Of a DNA stretch of 64,000 nucleotides, positions 1 to 6,999 are shown piece by piece; position 1 is the first letter of the stretch, and each line of letters starts with the position of its first letter. The stretch is from the NCBI RefSeq assembly GCF_002278135.3, contig NZ_CP029425.2, positions 930,001-994,000 on the forward strand. The letters are read 5' to 3'. The notes under the pieces are model-generated. The model made no database searches and was not told the DNA's origin. It worked only from the letters and a program-made list of their open reading frames with translations. The translations under genes and the position numbers were made by a program. Origin of the DNA: Bradyrhizobium ottawaense. GTDB taxonomy: Bacteria; Pseudomonadota; Alphaproteobacteria; Rhizobiales; Xanthobacteraceae.

Positions 1-389
1 ATTGGACGTCTTTGGTTGGCCTCGATCACGCTCTCGACGATGTCTTCCCAGTCCGGACAAATGGCGACGAGACGATCCAGCACTGTGGGATCCCGTTCGA
101 TCTGGCCAAGCGCCTGAGCGCGCCACTGGTCGTTGAAACTAATGCTCATCAGTCCCAGGCATTCGACAACCGAACTGTCGGGGAGCAAGTGCTCCATCGT
201 TGCCGTCACTATGCCGGTCCACTGTTGGATCAGATGCCACGGCTCCGCCTCGCGCCGCGCCTCCAACTTCTCTCCGAGCAGGCCAATCAGCGCAAAGAAC
301 CGCGTTGGCCAAGGTTGCGGCCTGAGTTCCGTGACCAGAGCATCCACTGTCTCGCGAATGTCGGCTGGCAAGTGCTCGTACAGAGTCAT
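1..389 (-). CDS. Hypothetical protein, C-terminus beyond the left edge
   Basis: From an ATG at 389 the minus strand reads 129 codons without a stop and runs off the window. The product starts MTLYEHLPADIRETVDAL and is acidic and leucine-rich, with the composition of a real soluble protein. I recognise no domain. It points away from the ICE control genes to its right, and about 160 bases separate it from the end of the XRE regulator. Position suggests an accessory gene of the same element, but that is inference only. Confidence 0.6.
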   Translation of the reverse strand, partial: MTLYEHLPADIRETVDALVTELRPQPWPTRFFALIGLLGEKLEARREAEPWHLIQQWTGIVTATMEHLLPDSSVVECLGLMSISFNDQWRAQALGQIERDPTVLDRLVAICPDWEDIVESVIEANQRRP

Positions 390-552
390 GAGGCCTACTC
401 CATCTCCCCAGCATGCTCGTCCGTTTCTGAACTAGGCATGCGCTTTGGAGACAGATCAGATTTACGTAAAGCCGACTATCAACTTATGCGTGAGGCAATG
501 CGGAGTTGATTCACGACGTGCCGGTGTTGCGGTGGGGCACAAAATTGTCGCG

Positions 553-786
553 TCATCGAGCCCGATGGGAATGAACCGTCGTTCGCTTGACGAGATCGGT
601 TGCTTCGACGCCGAGCGCCTCCGCGATTCGGCCAAGCACGGTCACGCTGGCCGACACATCTGCGCGTTCAATTGCGCCGACGTAACGGACGCTTAGTCCA
701 GCGCCATCGGCCAACTCTTCCTGCGTCATTTTCTTCACATGACGTATCCGACGCAGATTGACCGCCATGACCTCCTTGAGATCCAT
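553..786 (-). CDS. qseC: XRE-family repressor, QseC-like
   Basis: A 77-residue protein made almost entirely of one Cro/C1 helix-turn-helix (residues 6-62: NLRRIRH, MTQEELADGAG, SVRYVGAIER). The ATG at 786 is chosen because homologues start MxLxEVxAxNLRR. A GTG at 804 and an ATG at 768, the latter behind a very strong AAGGAGG, are alternatives. It is divergent from the DUF2285 gene at 1018, and paired palindromes lie directly in front of it. In ICEMlSymR7A of Mesorhizobium loti, QseC is a small XRE protein divergent from qseM that controls both promoters and so sets whether the antiactivator QseM is made. The same role is inferred here from layout and domain type. Confidence 0.8.
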   Translation of the reverse strand: MDLKEVMAVNLRRIRHVKKMTQEELADGAGLSVRYVGAIERADVSASVTVLGRIAEALGVEATDLVKRTTVHSHRAR

Positions 787-807
787 GGCAACAAGGGAAC
801 TCACATC

Positions 808-836
808 GGAATGATCGTTCCAGGAACGATCGTTCC
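808..836. promoter_or_regulatory. Tandem palindromic operators of the qseC-qseM intergenic region
   Basis: GGAACGATCGTTCC at 823-836 is a perfect 14-bp palindrome. GGAATGATCGTTCC at 808-821 is the same site with one change. Their centres are 15 bp apart and they abut the 5' end of the XRE gene. Dyad sites this close to an autoregulated Cro/C1 gene fit repressor binding; cooperative binding of two dimers is inferred. Confidence 0.75.
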
Positions 837-1017
837 GATTCGTGCGTCACTGTGCTATTCATATCGTCTGGCTAGGCCCTGGTGTGCCGCTTCCGGGGAG
901 CGCCGCGATGCGATCTGCGCATCACGGCACAATTCGAGTGTGACGATTTCCCAGCTTGCAAAGTTCTGGAGCTTAGATGAATTCTAATCGCTGCATCAAT
1001 GCTGAGGGGCAATTGCA

Positions 1018-1281
1018 ATGAACGGCGCGCCATTCCAGGACCGGCCGCCAATAACGGATCGCGTCAACGCCTATGACGAGAAACATCTTGCTATCTACGT
1101 TCGGTTGTTGATGGCCGAAGAGGAGGGCGCCGACTGGCGCGAGGTGGTCAGCGTGATCTTCGGCCTCGACCCCACGCGCGAACCAGATCGTGCCAAAAAT
1201 GTCCATGATAGCCATCTCGCCCGCGCGCGATGGATGGTGGAAGCCGGATATCAGGGCCTTTTGGAACCGCGGATGCAGTGA
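1018..1281 (+). CDS. qseM: Single-domain DUF2285 protein, QseM-like antiactivator
   Basis: An 87-residue protein that is essentially one DUF2285 domain: an acidic helix with HLAIYVRLLMAEEEGADW, then DPTREPDRAKN and HLARARWMVEAGY near the end. A GAGGGG motif lies about ten bases before the ATG. In ICEMlSymR7A the small DUF2285 protein QseM binds TraR and FseA and blocks excision and transfer. The gene here has the same size and domain, is divergent from an XRE gene and lies just before the fseA-like frames, so the same antiactivator role is likely. No traR or traI is visible in the window; if present they lie elsewhere. Confidence 0.8.
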   Translation: MNGAPFQDRPPITDRVNAYDEKHLAIYVRLLMAEEEGADWREVVSVIFGLDPTREPDRAKNVHDSHLARARWMVEAGYQGLLEPRMQ

Positions 1282-1400
1282 TTTGCGCCCCAATCACGCA
1301 AATTGCGATCTCGCGTGATGCAACCTCCGGGTCTGGTCTCTTGTAGCGTCTTTAGGGATCGTGGTGCGGGGCACAGAACAAAAAGACGAGAAGACAGACC

Positions 1401-1610
1401 ATGCCGACCCAGTACTGGCGCTCGCCGGAGACCATCGAACGCCTGAATCGTCTTGAGCGCCCGGGTTTTGCCCTCGAATTCCTTCGTCGCAATGCCGACT
1501 ACCGCCGCGACTTCGCCCGCACTGAGCGACAGATCGCGCGCGGCGAATCCGATCCCAACACCATCCGAACCAGTTTCGCACGTCGATGGAGGTTGCGGTG
1601 TCGCCCATGA
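1401..1610 (+). CDS. fseA: DUF6499 protein, N-terminal half of FseA-like activator
   Basis: A 69-residue frame beginning MPTQYWRSPETIERLNRL and carrying the pattern FALEFLRRNADYRRDF of DUF6499, a domain normally fused to DUF2285. It stops at TGA 1608-1610 after ARRWRLRCRP, just where fused homologues run on from an RRWGLRF-like motif into the DUF2285 part. The continuation lies in the +1 frame. In ICEMlSymR7A the matching genes msi172 and msi171 are joined by programmed +1 ribosomal frameshifting to give FseA, which activates excision. I read this frame as the zero-frame half of such a gene. Confidence 0.8.
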   Translation: MPTQYWRSPETIERLNRLERPGFALEFLRRNADYRRDFARTERQIARGESDPNTIRTSFARRWRLRCRP

Positions 1611-2187
1611 CCCCGCCTCTCCGGTTTGGCCCGAACCAGCCATTTGGCTGCCCGAGGCATCACCGGGAACATTGATCCTGACGCCCGCGCCGCCGGACTT
1701 CGAGACCGTTCATTCGATTGATCGCAACGCTTTCGGACTGTCGATCGTCGGGCGGACAGATGCTGACGGTCGCGAGCTGGTTGTCGCCGACGGCTCGGGT
1801 GAGCTCCATGTCAGTTTGCGCGACGAGCAGGCCGCGCGCCGTCCCGCCGTGCTTGTGCCGCTCGACGGCATGGGCGAACTGCGGGCCGACGTGGCGCTAC
1901 ACTTCGTGCGTCGCCTCAGCGGCCAGCGCACCGGTCTTCTCCCGGCGGCGCTGCGGCTGACGTCGTTTCAGAAACGGCGACTGATTCAGCTCCTGCACGC
2001 CTTCGACGTCCACGACCTGGGTGGCGGCCCGCGAGACGTGGCAGCGAAGGTGCTCGCCTCCGACCACGCTCAGCGCCGCTCGGTCGAGTGGAAGGATTCT
2101 CATGCCCGCCGCAAGGCGAACCGGCTCATTCACGATTCAATCGCTTTGGTCGAGCGCGGCTATCTGAAACTTCTACGCGGCCTCTGA
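1603..2187 (+). CDS. fseA: DUF2285 protein in +1 frame, C-terminal half of FseA-like activator
   Basis: From about 1603 this frame reads AHDPASPVWPEPAIWLPEA, then LILTPAP, a long beta-rich middle, and LTSFQKRRLIQLLHAFD with DWKDSHARR-like text (EWKDSHARRKANRLIHDS) near the end: a DUF2285 domain. No convincing start exists. The only ATG at the junction (1607) is in the third frame, and the frame is open back to a TTG at 1453, deep in the DUF6499 part. Translation by +1 shift from the preceding frame, between about 1590 and 1610, is therefore the simplest route. By analogy with FseA the fusion would activate the rdfS promoter just downstream. A plain inactivating frameshift mutation cannot be excluded from one sequence. 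Confidence 0.78.
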   Translation, partial: AHDPASPVWPEPAIWLPEASPGTLILTPAPPDFETVHSIDRNAFGLSIVGRTDADGRELVVADGSGELHVSLRDEQAARRPAVLVPLDGMGELRADVALHFVRRLSGQRTGLLPAALRLTSFQKRRLIQLLHAFDVHDLGGGPRDVAAKVLASDHAQRRSVEWKDSHARRKANRLIHDSIALVERGYLKLLRGL

Positions 2188-2272
2188 TCGGCTCCCCGAT
2201 TCCTTCAAGCCATCGACCTGATGAGTTAGTTGCGCCCCGGTAGTACGCCTGGCTTCGCCTGGTTGCGACGAT

Positions 2273-2310
2273 GGGGGGACACAAACGTACGTCAATTTTC
2301 GTCCACCCCC
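2273..2310. promoter_or_regulatory. Inverted repeat upstream of rdfS
   Basis: Arms GGGGGGAC-ACAAA and TTTTCGTC-CACCCCC face each other around the palindrome ACGTACGT (2286-2293), about 85 bases before the excisionase start. The symmetry and place suggest a binding site for the FseA-like activator or part of a transfer origin. Which of these cannot be told from sequence. Confidence 0.45.
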
Positions 2311-2390
2311 AACGCCTGAACTCTCCGCCACTCTGGCCCGGACATGCCGCGACTTGGCCGCGGCACTTCGAGGCAAGACGGAGATCTCCC

Positions 2391-2642
2391 ATGCTCGACA
2401 GGCCTGCGCAACTCGCCACCCGTTACGTGCGCACCCCCGAGGCCGCGCGCCTCCTCGGCATCTCGCCGCGCACGCTTGAAAAATATCGCTGCCATGGCAA
2501 TGGCCCGACTTTTCGCAAGCTCGGCGGCCGCGTTGTCTACGCCATCGGCGATCTCGAAGCCTGGGCCGATCAGGCCGCCTGCAGCTCAACGTCGGATCCG
2601 CGCTACCTCGAAGCGCGCGCCGCCGGCAACGCGCATCGCTAA
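2391..2642 (+). CDS. rdfS: Excisionase-like HTH protein (RdfS-like)
   Basis: An 83-residue protein with one helix_turn_helix_17/MerR-like fold: YVRTPEAARLLGISPRTLEKYRCHG then PTFRKLGGRVVYAIGDLEAWAD, the classic excisionase/AlpA pattern with a basic wing. The ATG at 2391 follows GGAGA at suitable distance; longer readings upstream lack the family pattern. It lies directly after the fseA-like frames and 13 bases before the replication initiator. In ICEMlSymR7A, RdfS is the recombination directionality factor that drives IntS to excise the ICE and is switched on by FseA. No tyrosine integrase is visible here, so the partner must lie outside the window if it survives. Confidence 0.75.
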   Translation: MLDRPAQLATRYVRTPEAARLLGISPRTLEKYRCHGNGPTFRKLGGRVVYAIGDLEAWADQAACSSTSDPRYLEARAAGNAHR

Positions 2643-2655
2643 GGCAACGCTCGTC

Positions 2656-3771
2656 ATGTCGTCGCGTCGCCTCATCACACCCAGCGAGCGAAGCAAGCTC
2701 GACCCGTTCGTTGTCGCCACCGGTGATGCCAGCCCGCGTGATCAACGCGACCTGATGGAGCGCCCGTTCTTTTCGCTCGCCAAGGCCAAGCGAACAAGAC
2801 CGATCCTCTACCAGACCGGCGACGTGTGTGTCGAAGTCTATGCAGTTCCTGAGCACGGTATGGCGACCATTTGGGATGCCGACGTGCTGATTTGGGCGGC
2901 GAGCCAGATTGTCGAGGCCGAGAACCTCGGTCTGAAGACCTCGCGCTTCCTGCGCTTCACACCCTACCAGCTTCTGACCGCAGTCGGCCGGCAGACCGGC
3001 GCCCGCGACTACAAGCTCTTGAAGGGGGCATTGGCCCGCCTGCAGGCGACCGTCATCCGCACCAGCATCCGGCAGGGGGAGCATTGGCGGCGCCACCAGT
3101 TCTCATGGATCAACGAATGGGAGGAATGCGCGACGCGCGACGGTCGGGTGCAGGGAATGGAATTCGTCCTTCCCGACTGGCTCTATCGCGGCGTCATCGA
3201 TCGCTCACTCGTTCTCACGATCGATCCGGCCTATTTCAGCCTGACTGGTGGGATCGAGCGCTGGCTCTACCGCGTCGCGCGCAAGCATGCTGGCCGCCAG
3301 CCGAGAGGTTGGCTGTTCGAGGTCGCACACCTCCATGAGAAATCCGGCAGCCTCGCCAAGCCTGCAGACTTCGCCTTTGATCTCCGCCGGATCGCGGCAC
3401 GTCAACCGCTGCCAGGCTACTGCCTGAGCATCGAACGCAGGGAACGCCGAGAGCTATTGCGCATCCTGCCATCGAAGTCATTCACAGCTCCTGTGGACGG
3501 CGCTGTGAATCAGCTCGGGACTTCGGGCGTTCACACTATCGGGACTCCGGGCGTGCCGGTATCGGGATTCCGGGAGTGCAAACCACAGCTAACGCTTTGG
3601 CCAGGAAACACGATCGCCTGCCCTAACTTAGAGTCTAACTTAGAATCTAACTGTTGTAGTGGGGCCGCGCGTCTTGCGGATAACACCGACATCCGCGCTC
3701 AGCCGCCAACCGAGCACCCAAGCCAACCATCTCTGCCGCTTTCAGGTCGCAAGACGGGAGGCATGCGATGA
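2656..3771 (+). CDS. Replication initiator protein A-like protein
   Basis: A 371-residue protein of the replication initiator A family common on alphaproteobacterial ICEs and plasmids: LMERPFFSLAKAKRTRPI near the start, then FLRFTPYQLLTAVGR, YKLLKGALARLQATVIRT and WLYRVARKHAGRQ, typical of paired winged-helix initiators. The ATG at 2656 lies 13 bases after rdfS. The family may allow limited autonomous copying of the excised circle; that is inference. The last third is low-complexity and encodes GTSGVHTIGTPGVPV and NLESNLESN, which overlie two sets of DNA repeats listed separately. The stop overlaps the parA start as ATGA. Confidence 0.8.
   Translation: MSSRRLITPSERSKLDPFVVATGDASPRDQRDLMERPFFSLAKAKRTRPILYQTGDVCVEVYAVPEHGMATIWDADVLIWAASQIVEAENLGLKTSRFLRFTPYQLLTAVGRQTGARDYKLLKGALARLQATVIRTSIRQGEHWRRHQFSWINEWEECATRDGRVQGMEFVLPDWLYRGVIDRSLVLTIDPAYFSLTGGIERWLYRVARKHAGRQPRGWLFEVAHLHEKSGSLAKPADFAFDLRRIAARQPLPGYCLSIERRERRELLRILPSKSFTAPVDGAVNQLGTSGVHTIGTPGVPVSGFRECKPQLTLWPGNTIACPNLESNLESNCCSGAARLADNTDIRAQPPTEHPSQPSLPLSGRKTGGMR
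3514..3578 (+). repeat. Three iteron-like direct repeats inside the initiator gene
   Basis: CTCGGGACTTCGGGCGTT (3514), ATCGGGACTCCGGGCGTG (3538) and ATCGGGATTCCGGGAGTG (3561) are 18-base direct repeats. The first two are 24 bases apart and the second and third 23, so the third copy is read in another codon phase. DNA likeness kept without keeping the protein frame points to a DNA-level role such as initiator binding. Confidence 0.65.
3623..3653 (+). repeat. Short tandem 12-bp repeats inside the initiator gene
   Basis: CTAACTTAGAGT, CTAACTTAGAAT and a partial CTAACTG follow each other without spacers. They are AT-rich against a GC-rich background and sit about 40 bases after the other repeat set, as would suit an origin with iterons beside an AT-rich opening region. 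The protein reads NLESNLESNC here. Confidence 0.6.
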
Positions 3772-4406
3772 TCGTCGCCGTGCTCAACCAGAAAGGCGGT
3801 GTCGGCAAGACCACGCTCGCCCTGCACCTCGCCGGCGTATGGGCGCTGCGCGGAAAGCGCGTGACGCTGATCGACGCTGACCCCCAGGGCTCCGCATTGG
3901 ACTGGTCGCAGCAGCGTGCGCGGGAGAATGTCGCACGGCTATTCGGCGTCGTTGGCCTCGCGCGCGATACGCTCCACCGCGAGGCGCCGGAAATCGCACG
4001 CACCGCCGATCATGTCGTCATTGACGGACCGCCGCGCGTCGCGGGACTGATGCGTTCGGCGCTGCTGGCGGCGGATCTCGTGTTGATCCCCGTGCAGCCG
4101 TCGCCATTCGACGGCTGGGCCTCGGCCGAGATGCTCGCTCTGCTGCGAGAGGCTCGCATCTATCGTCCGCAGCTTCCTGCTCGCTTTGTGCTCAACCGCT
4201 GCGGCGCGCGCACGATCATCGCCCGCGAGACTGCCGAAACTCTCGCCGACCACGATCCGCCGGTGCTCGCCAGCACCATCGGCCAACGCGTTGTCTTCGC
4301 CGACGCCGCTCAGTCCGGACGGCTCGTCTTCGAGTTCGTCGAGCAGAGCGCCGCCGCCCGCGAGATCGCCGCGCTCGCGGCAGAAGTTGCGAGGTTCGCG
4401 CCATGA
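3768..4406 (+). CDS. parA: ParA-family partition ATPase
   Basis: A 212-residue ParA/MinD-type ATPase. The deviant Walker A is NQKGGVGKTTLALHLA at residues 7-22, Walker A-prime is LIDADPQGSALDW, and VVIDGPP marks Walker B. The length matches short ParA proteins without an N-terminal DNA-binding domain. The start overlaps the preceding stop as ATGA, and its own stop overlaps the next start in the same way, so the genes are translationally coupled. It likely secures maintenance of the excised circular element together with the small protein that follows. No parB is visible. Confidence 0.92.
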   Translation: MIVAVLNQKGGVGKTTLALHLAGVWALRGKRVTLIDADPQGSALDWSQQRARENVARLFGVVGLARDTLHREAPEIARTADHVVIDGPPRVAGLMRSALLAADLVLIPVQPSPFDGWASAEMLALLREARIYRPQLPARFVLNRCGARTIIARETAETLADHDPPVLASTIGQRVVFADAAQSGRLVFEFVEQSAAAREIAALAAEVARFAP

Positions 4407-4669
4407 GCGACCGCTCTATCAAACGCGGCTTCGCCTCGCGTCCGGGCGATGCCGAGAGCTGGATCAAAGCCAGTGATACGCCGCCACGCAGCGTGAATGA
4501 TGCTGCCGCATTCACCGCGCGCCTGACGATTGACGTCACGCCCACGCTGCGCGGCCGCATCAAGGTCGCCGCGTTCCAGCGCGGCGTGACCGTCGCCGAC
4601 ATGCTGCGCGAATTGCTGGCGCGAGAGTTCCCCGCTGACGCCCCGGAGAACCGTCATGAACGACAATGA
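4403..4669 (+). CDS. Small partition-type protein following ParA
   Basis: An 88-residue basic protein whose C-terminal half (RLTIDVTPTLRGRIKVAAFQRGVTVADMLRELLAREF) fits a ribbon-helix-helix fold: one strand with alternating residues, then two helices. Coupled to parA by an ATGA overlap and overlapping the next gene by 14 bases. ParA proteins without parB often work with a small RHH centromere-binding protein (ParG type), which is the likely role here. Confidence 0.75.
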   Translation: MSDRSIKRGFASRPGDAESWIKASDTPPRSVNDAAAFTARLTIDVTPTLRGRIKVAAFQRGVTVADMLRELLAREFPADAPENRHERQ

Positions 4670-5174
4670 AGCCTTGCCGCCGCGTGCAGTGCCGCCCTCG
4701 CATCGACGGGATGTCGCGCTCACCCATGTCGAGCTGACCTGGATCGAGAAGCGGATCGAGCACTGGCTGCGCTTCGGCCGCCGCGCGGAGGAGAAGATTC
4801 TCGACCGTCGCCGCAGCATCTCGAGCTTTGAGCCGGGCAGCATCTTCGGCTTCGTCCGCTGGGCATCGAACGACTATGGCACCGTGGTGTCGCGCATGGA
4901 CATCGTGCGTGCCGTGGAAGCCGGGCAGCGCTATCAGACGCTGCCCTTCGTCCGCCCCGGTGGCGAAATCCTGCTGCGCGTTGATAGCTGGCCGAAGGTC
5001 GAGCGCGTGTTGCAGGCCATCGACGCCATCGAGGCGCTCTCCATCGATCCGGCTGACGCCGCACCCGAATACTGGCGGCATCTCCACAACCGTCTCGCCG
5101 CCGACCATGTGCCGCGCGCCTACACGCGCGAGCAGCATATCGCCTGGCTCAAGCGCCGGAGCGTCACGCCATGA
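4656..5174 (+). CDS. DUF2840 protein of the conjugation gene block
   Basis: A 172-residue protein with the DUF2840 pattern: LTHVELTWIEKRIEHWLRFGR, ILDRRRSISSFEPGSIFGFV, then WASNDYGTVVSR. No catalytic motif is seen. It overlaps both neighbours (14 bases before, 4 after) and so belongs to the parA-traF operon. The family is almost confined to ICEs and plasmids of alpha- and betaproteobacteria and sits before the TraF peptidase. Its biochemical job is not known. Confidence 0.85.
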   Translation: MNDNEALPPRAVPPSHRRDVALTHVELTWIEKRIEHWLRFGRRAEEKILDRRRSISSFEPGSIFGFVRWASNDYGTVVSRMDIVRAVEAGQRYQTLPFVRPGGEILLRVDSWPKVERVLQAIDAIEALSIDPADAAPEYWRHLHNRLAADHVPRAYTREQHIAWLKRRSVTP

Positions 5175-5716
5175 CCCGCTTCGGCTATCTCATGTTGACC
5201 TACCTTGCGGCGCTGGTCGCCGGCGCCCTGGCCCTCGTTCATCCTGCGCCGCGGCTGATTTGGAACGCTACCGCGAGCACGCCAATAGGGCTCTACGCGC
5301 TGCATCCGCTCGGAGAGCTGCGCGACTTGGAACTGGTCGCGGTACGGCTGCCGGAACCGATCGCCAGCTTCCTTGCCGATGGCGGCTTTCTTCCAAAAGG
5401 TCTGCCGCTGCTGAAGCGTGTGATGGCGCTGCCCGGGCAAACCGTGTGCCGGTCGGGCGATGCCATCACGGTCGATGCTGTCGATGTCGGCGCCGCACAC
5501 GAGCACGATCATCGCGGCCGTCCGCTGCCGCGTTGGAGCGGTTGCCATACCCTCGAACCGGGCGAGGTCTTTCTCATGAACCCGACCGTCCCAGACAGCC
5601 TGGACGGCCGCTATTTCGGCGCGCTCCCCGTCAGCTCGATCGTCGCGCGCGCAGTCCCGCTTTGGACGGACGAAGCCGCCGACGGCCGTTTCGTCTGGCG
5701 CGCCGCCACTCATTGA
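5171..5716 (+). CDS. traF: S26-family signal peptidase, TraF type
   Basis: A 181-residue peptidase with one N-terminal membrane segment (residues 6-24). The nucleophile serine lies in STPIGLYAL and the general-base lysine in LLKRVMALPGQTV, the two boxes of S26C peptidases; FLMNPTVPDSLDGRYFG is the C-terminal substrate loop pattern. TraF of conjugative systems matures and helps circularise the pilin TrbC. It acts on the periplasmic face of the inner membrane. The trb pilus operon is missing from this element, so its substrate may be gone. Start coupled to DUF2840 by ATGA. Confidence 0.9.
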   Translation: MTRFGYLMLTYLAALVAGALALVHPAPRLIWNATASTPIGLYALHPLGELRDLELVAVRLPEPIASFLADGGFLPKGLPLLKRVMALPGQTVCRSGDAITVDAVDVGAAHEHDHRGRPLPRWSGCHTLEPGEVFLMNPTVPDSLDGRYFGALPVSSIVARAVPLWTDEAADGRFVWRAATH

Positions 5717-5750
5717 CCCGTTTCCAACCCAGCAACCCAGGAGCTTTCCC

Positions 5751-6086
5751 ATGGCACAAATCGGCCAGTTCACGCGCGATAAGTCCGGCTTCACCGGTCG
5801 CGTTGAAACGCTGTTCTTCGAGCGGATTCTCACCCTCGTCCCGGCCGAATCCTCGGATGCCGAGAACGCGCCGGACTACCGTATCCGCCTCGGCGATGCC
5901 GATGGCCCGGAGATCGGCGCAGGTTGGAAGCGGACCGGCGAGAAGGCCGGCGATTACGTTTCGCTCGTCATCGACGACCCGGCGCTGCCGCGGCCGATCC
6001 GCGCAAATCTCTTCCAGTCGGGCAACGACAAAGCGGCCTGGACGCTGAACTGGAATCGTCAGCCCCAACGCGCCGAGCGGGACTGA
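5751..6086 (+). CDS. DUF736 protein
   Basis: A 111-residue DUF736 protein: MAQIGQFTRDKSGFTGRVETL, PDYRIRLGDADGPEIGAGWKR, then a C-terminal YVSLVIDDPALPRPIRANLF and WTLNW. AGGAG-like bases lie just before the ATG. DUF736 proteins are small beta-rich proteins found beside relaxase and traG genes. A broken second DUF736 gene is at the far right of this window. Confidence 0.9.
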   Translation: MAQIGQFTRDKSGFTGRVETLFFERILTLVPAESSDAENAPDYRIRLGDADGPEIGAGWKRTGEKAGDYVSLVIDDPALPRPIRANLFQSGNDKAAWTLNWNRQPQRAERD

Positions 6087-6090
6087 TTGC

Positions 6091-6999
6091 ATGCAGGATC
6101 CTGTCGCGCGTGCCGCCAACCAGGCGCATCAACGGTCCACCCCCTTGTTCGGGGAAAAGCCCTCTCATAACTCGGGTCCACGCAACCGTCGGGCGGCCGC
6201 CACGCACAGCGGCGGTCAAACCGGTGGTCCGTGCGCACCGCCGGTAGGCAGCAAGACGCCTCGCCATGATGGCGGAGACAGGGCGAGCCTTGCCGTTCTC
6301 CTCCTTACCGGCCTGCTGGTGATTGGCGGGCCAACGGCAGCAGTGTCCGGGCAGAGAGCACCGGCACGAAGTCAACCGGCGAGCGATCACTACGCATCTC
6401 ATGTGGCAGAGGCCGCGCAGCGCTTTGGCATTCCGGCTGCATGGATACGAGCCGTCATGCGGGTCGAGAGCAATGGCGATCGGCGTGCCGTCTCACCCAA
6501 AGGCGCACTCGGCCTGATGCAACTCATGCCCAAGACTTGGGCGGACATGCGCGCGCGCTATGGTCTCGGGCGCGATCCCTTCGATCCCCGTGACAACATC
6601 CTCGCCGGCGCCGCCTTTCTTCGCGAACTGCACGACCGTTACGGCTCGCCGGGCTTTCTCGCGGCCTATAATGCAGGTCCCGGCCGCTACGAGGAGTTTC
6701 GGGATAGACACCGTCCACTGCCCGCGGAGACGACAGCCTATGTCGCGGCCATCGTCCCTTTTGTCGACGCGGAGGGAGCGCCAGGACCTCTTCTCCTCGC
6801 GGCTTCTTCTCGTTCATCCTGGACGCGGGCGCCGCTGTTCTTCGACCACGCTGACGGGCCGTCCCCTGGCGCGCGAGCGGCGCTCGATCAACCCGCGCAC
6901 GGCGGCTCAGTCGGCACTACGGTGCACGATATTTCGGCGATTGCGCCGCAGTCGGAGGGCCTGTTCGTCGCGCTCTCGGCCATGGGGCGATCGCAATGA
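6091..6999 (+). CDS. Lytic transglycosylase (Slt-like) of the transfer system
   Basis: A 302-residue protein with a hydrophobic segment at about residues 67-84 and a goose-type lysozyme/Slt domain at about 100-230. The catalytic glutamate is in AVMRVESNGDRRAVS, followed by PKGALGLMQLMPKTW, NILAGAAFLRELHDRYG and LAAYNAGPGRYEEF, all family signature blocks. It cuts peptidoglycan in the periplasm to let a type IV secretion channel pass (VirB1 role). Five bases after DUF736, so same operon. The C-terminal 70 residues are not recognised. Confidence 0.88.
   Translation: MQDPVARAANQAHQRSTPLFGEKPSHNSGPRNRRAAATHSGGQTGGPCAPPVGSKTPRHDGGDRASLAVLLLTGLLVIGGPTAAVSGQRAPARSQPASDHYASHVAEAAQRFGIPAAWIRAVMRVESNGDRRAVSPKGALGLMQLMPKTWADMRARYGLGRDPFDPRDNILAGAAFLRELHDRYGSPGFLAAYNAGPGRYEEFRDRHRPLPAETTAYVAAIVPFVDAEGAPGPLLLAASSRSSWTRAPLFFDHADGPSPGARAALDQPAHGGSVGTTVHDISAIAPQSEGLFVALSAMGRSQ

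Noticed and set aside
1607..1690. ATG at 1607 as start of the DUF2285 protein
   Set aside because: It lies in the third frame and leads to a short shadow reading, not to the DUF2285 frame.
2173..3096. Long minus-strand frame over the initiator gene
   Set aside because: Shadow of the GC-rich coding strand; the plus strand carries a recognised family in an operon. The same holds for 7420-8433, 9456-10850 and 30026-31564 on the minus strand.
3514..3653. CRISPR-like array
   Set aside because: Only three repeats without unique spacers, inside a coding frame and with no cas genes. No CRISPR array was seen anywhere in the window.
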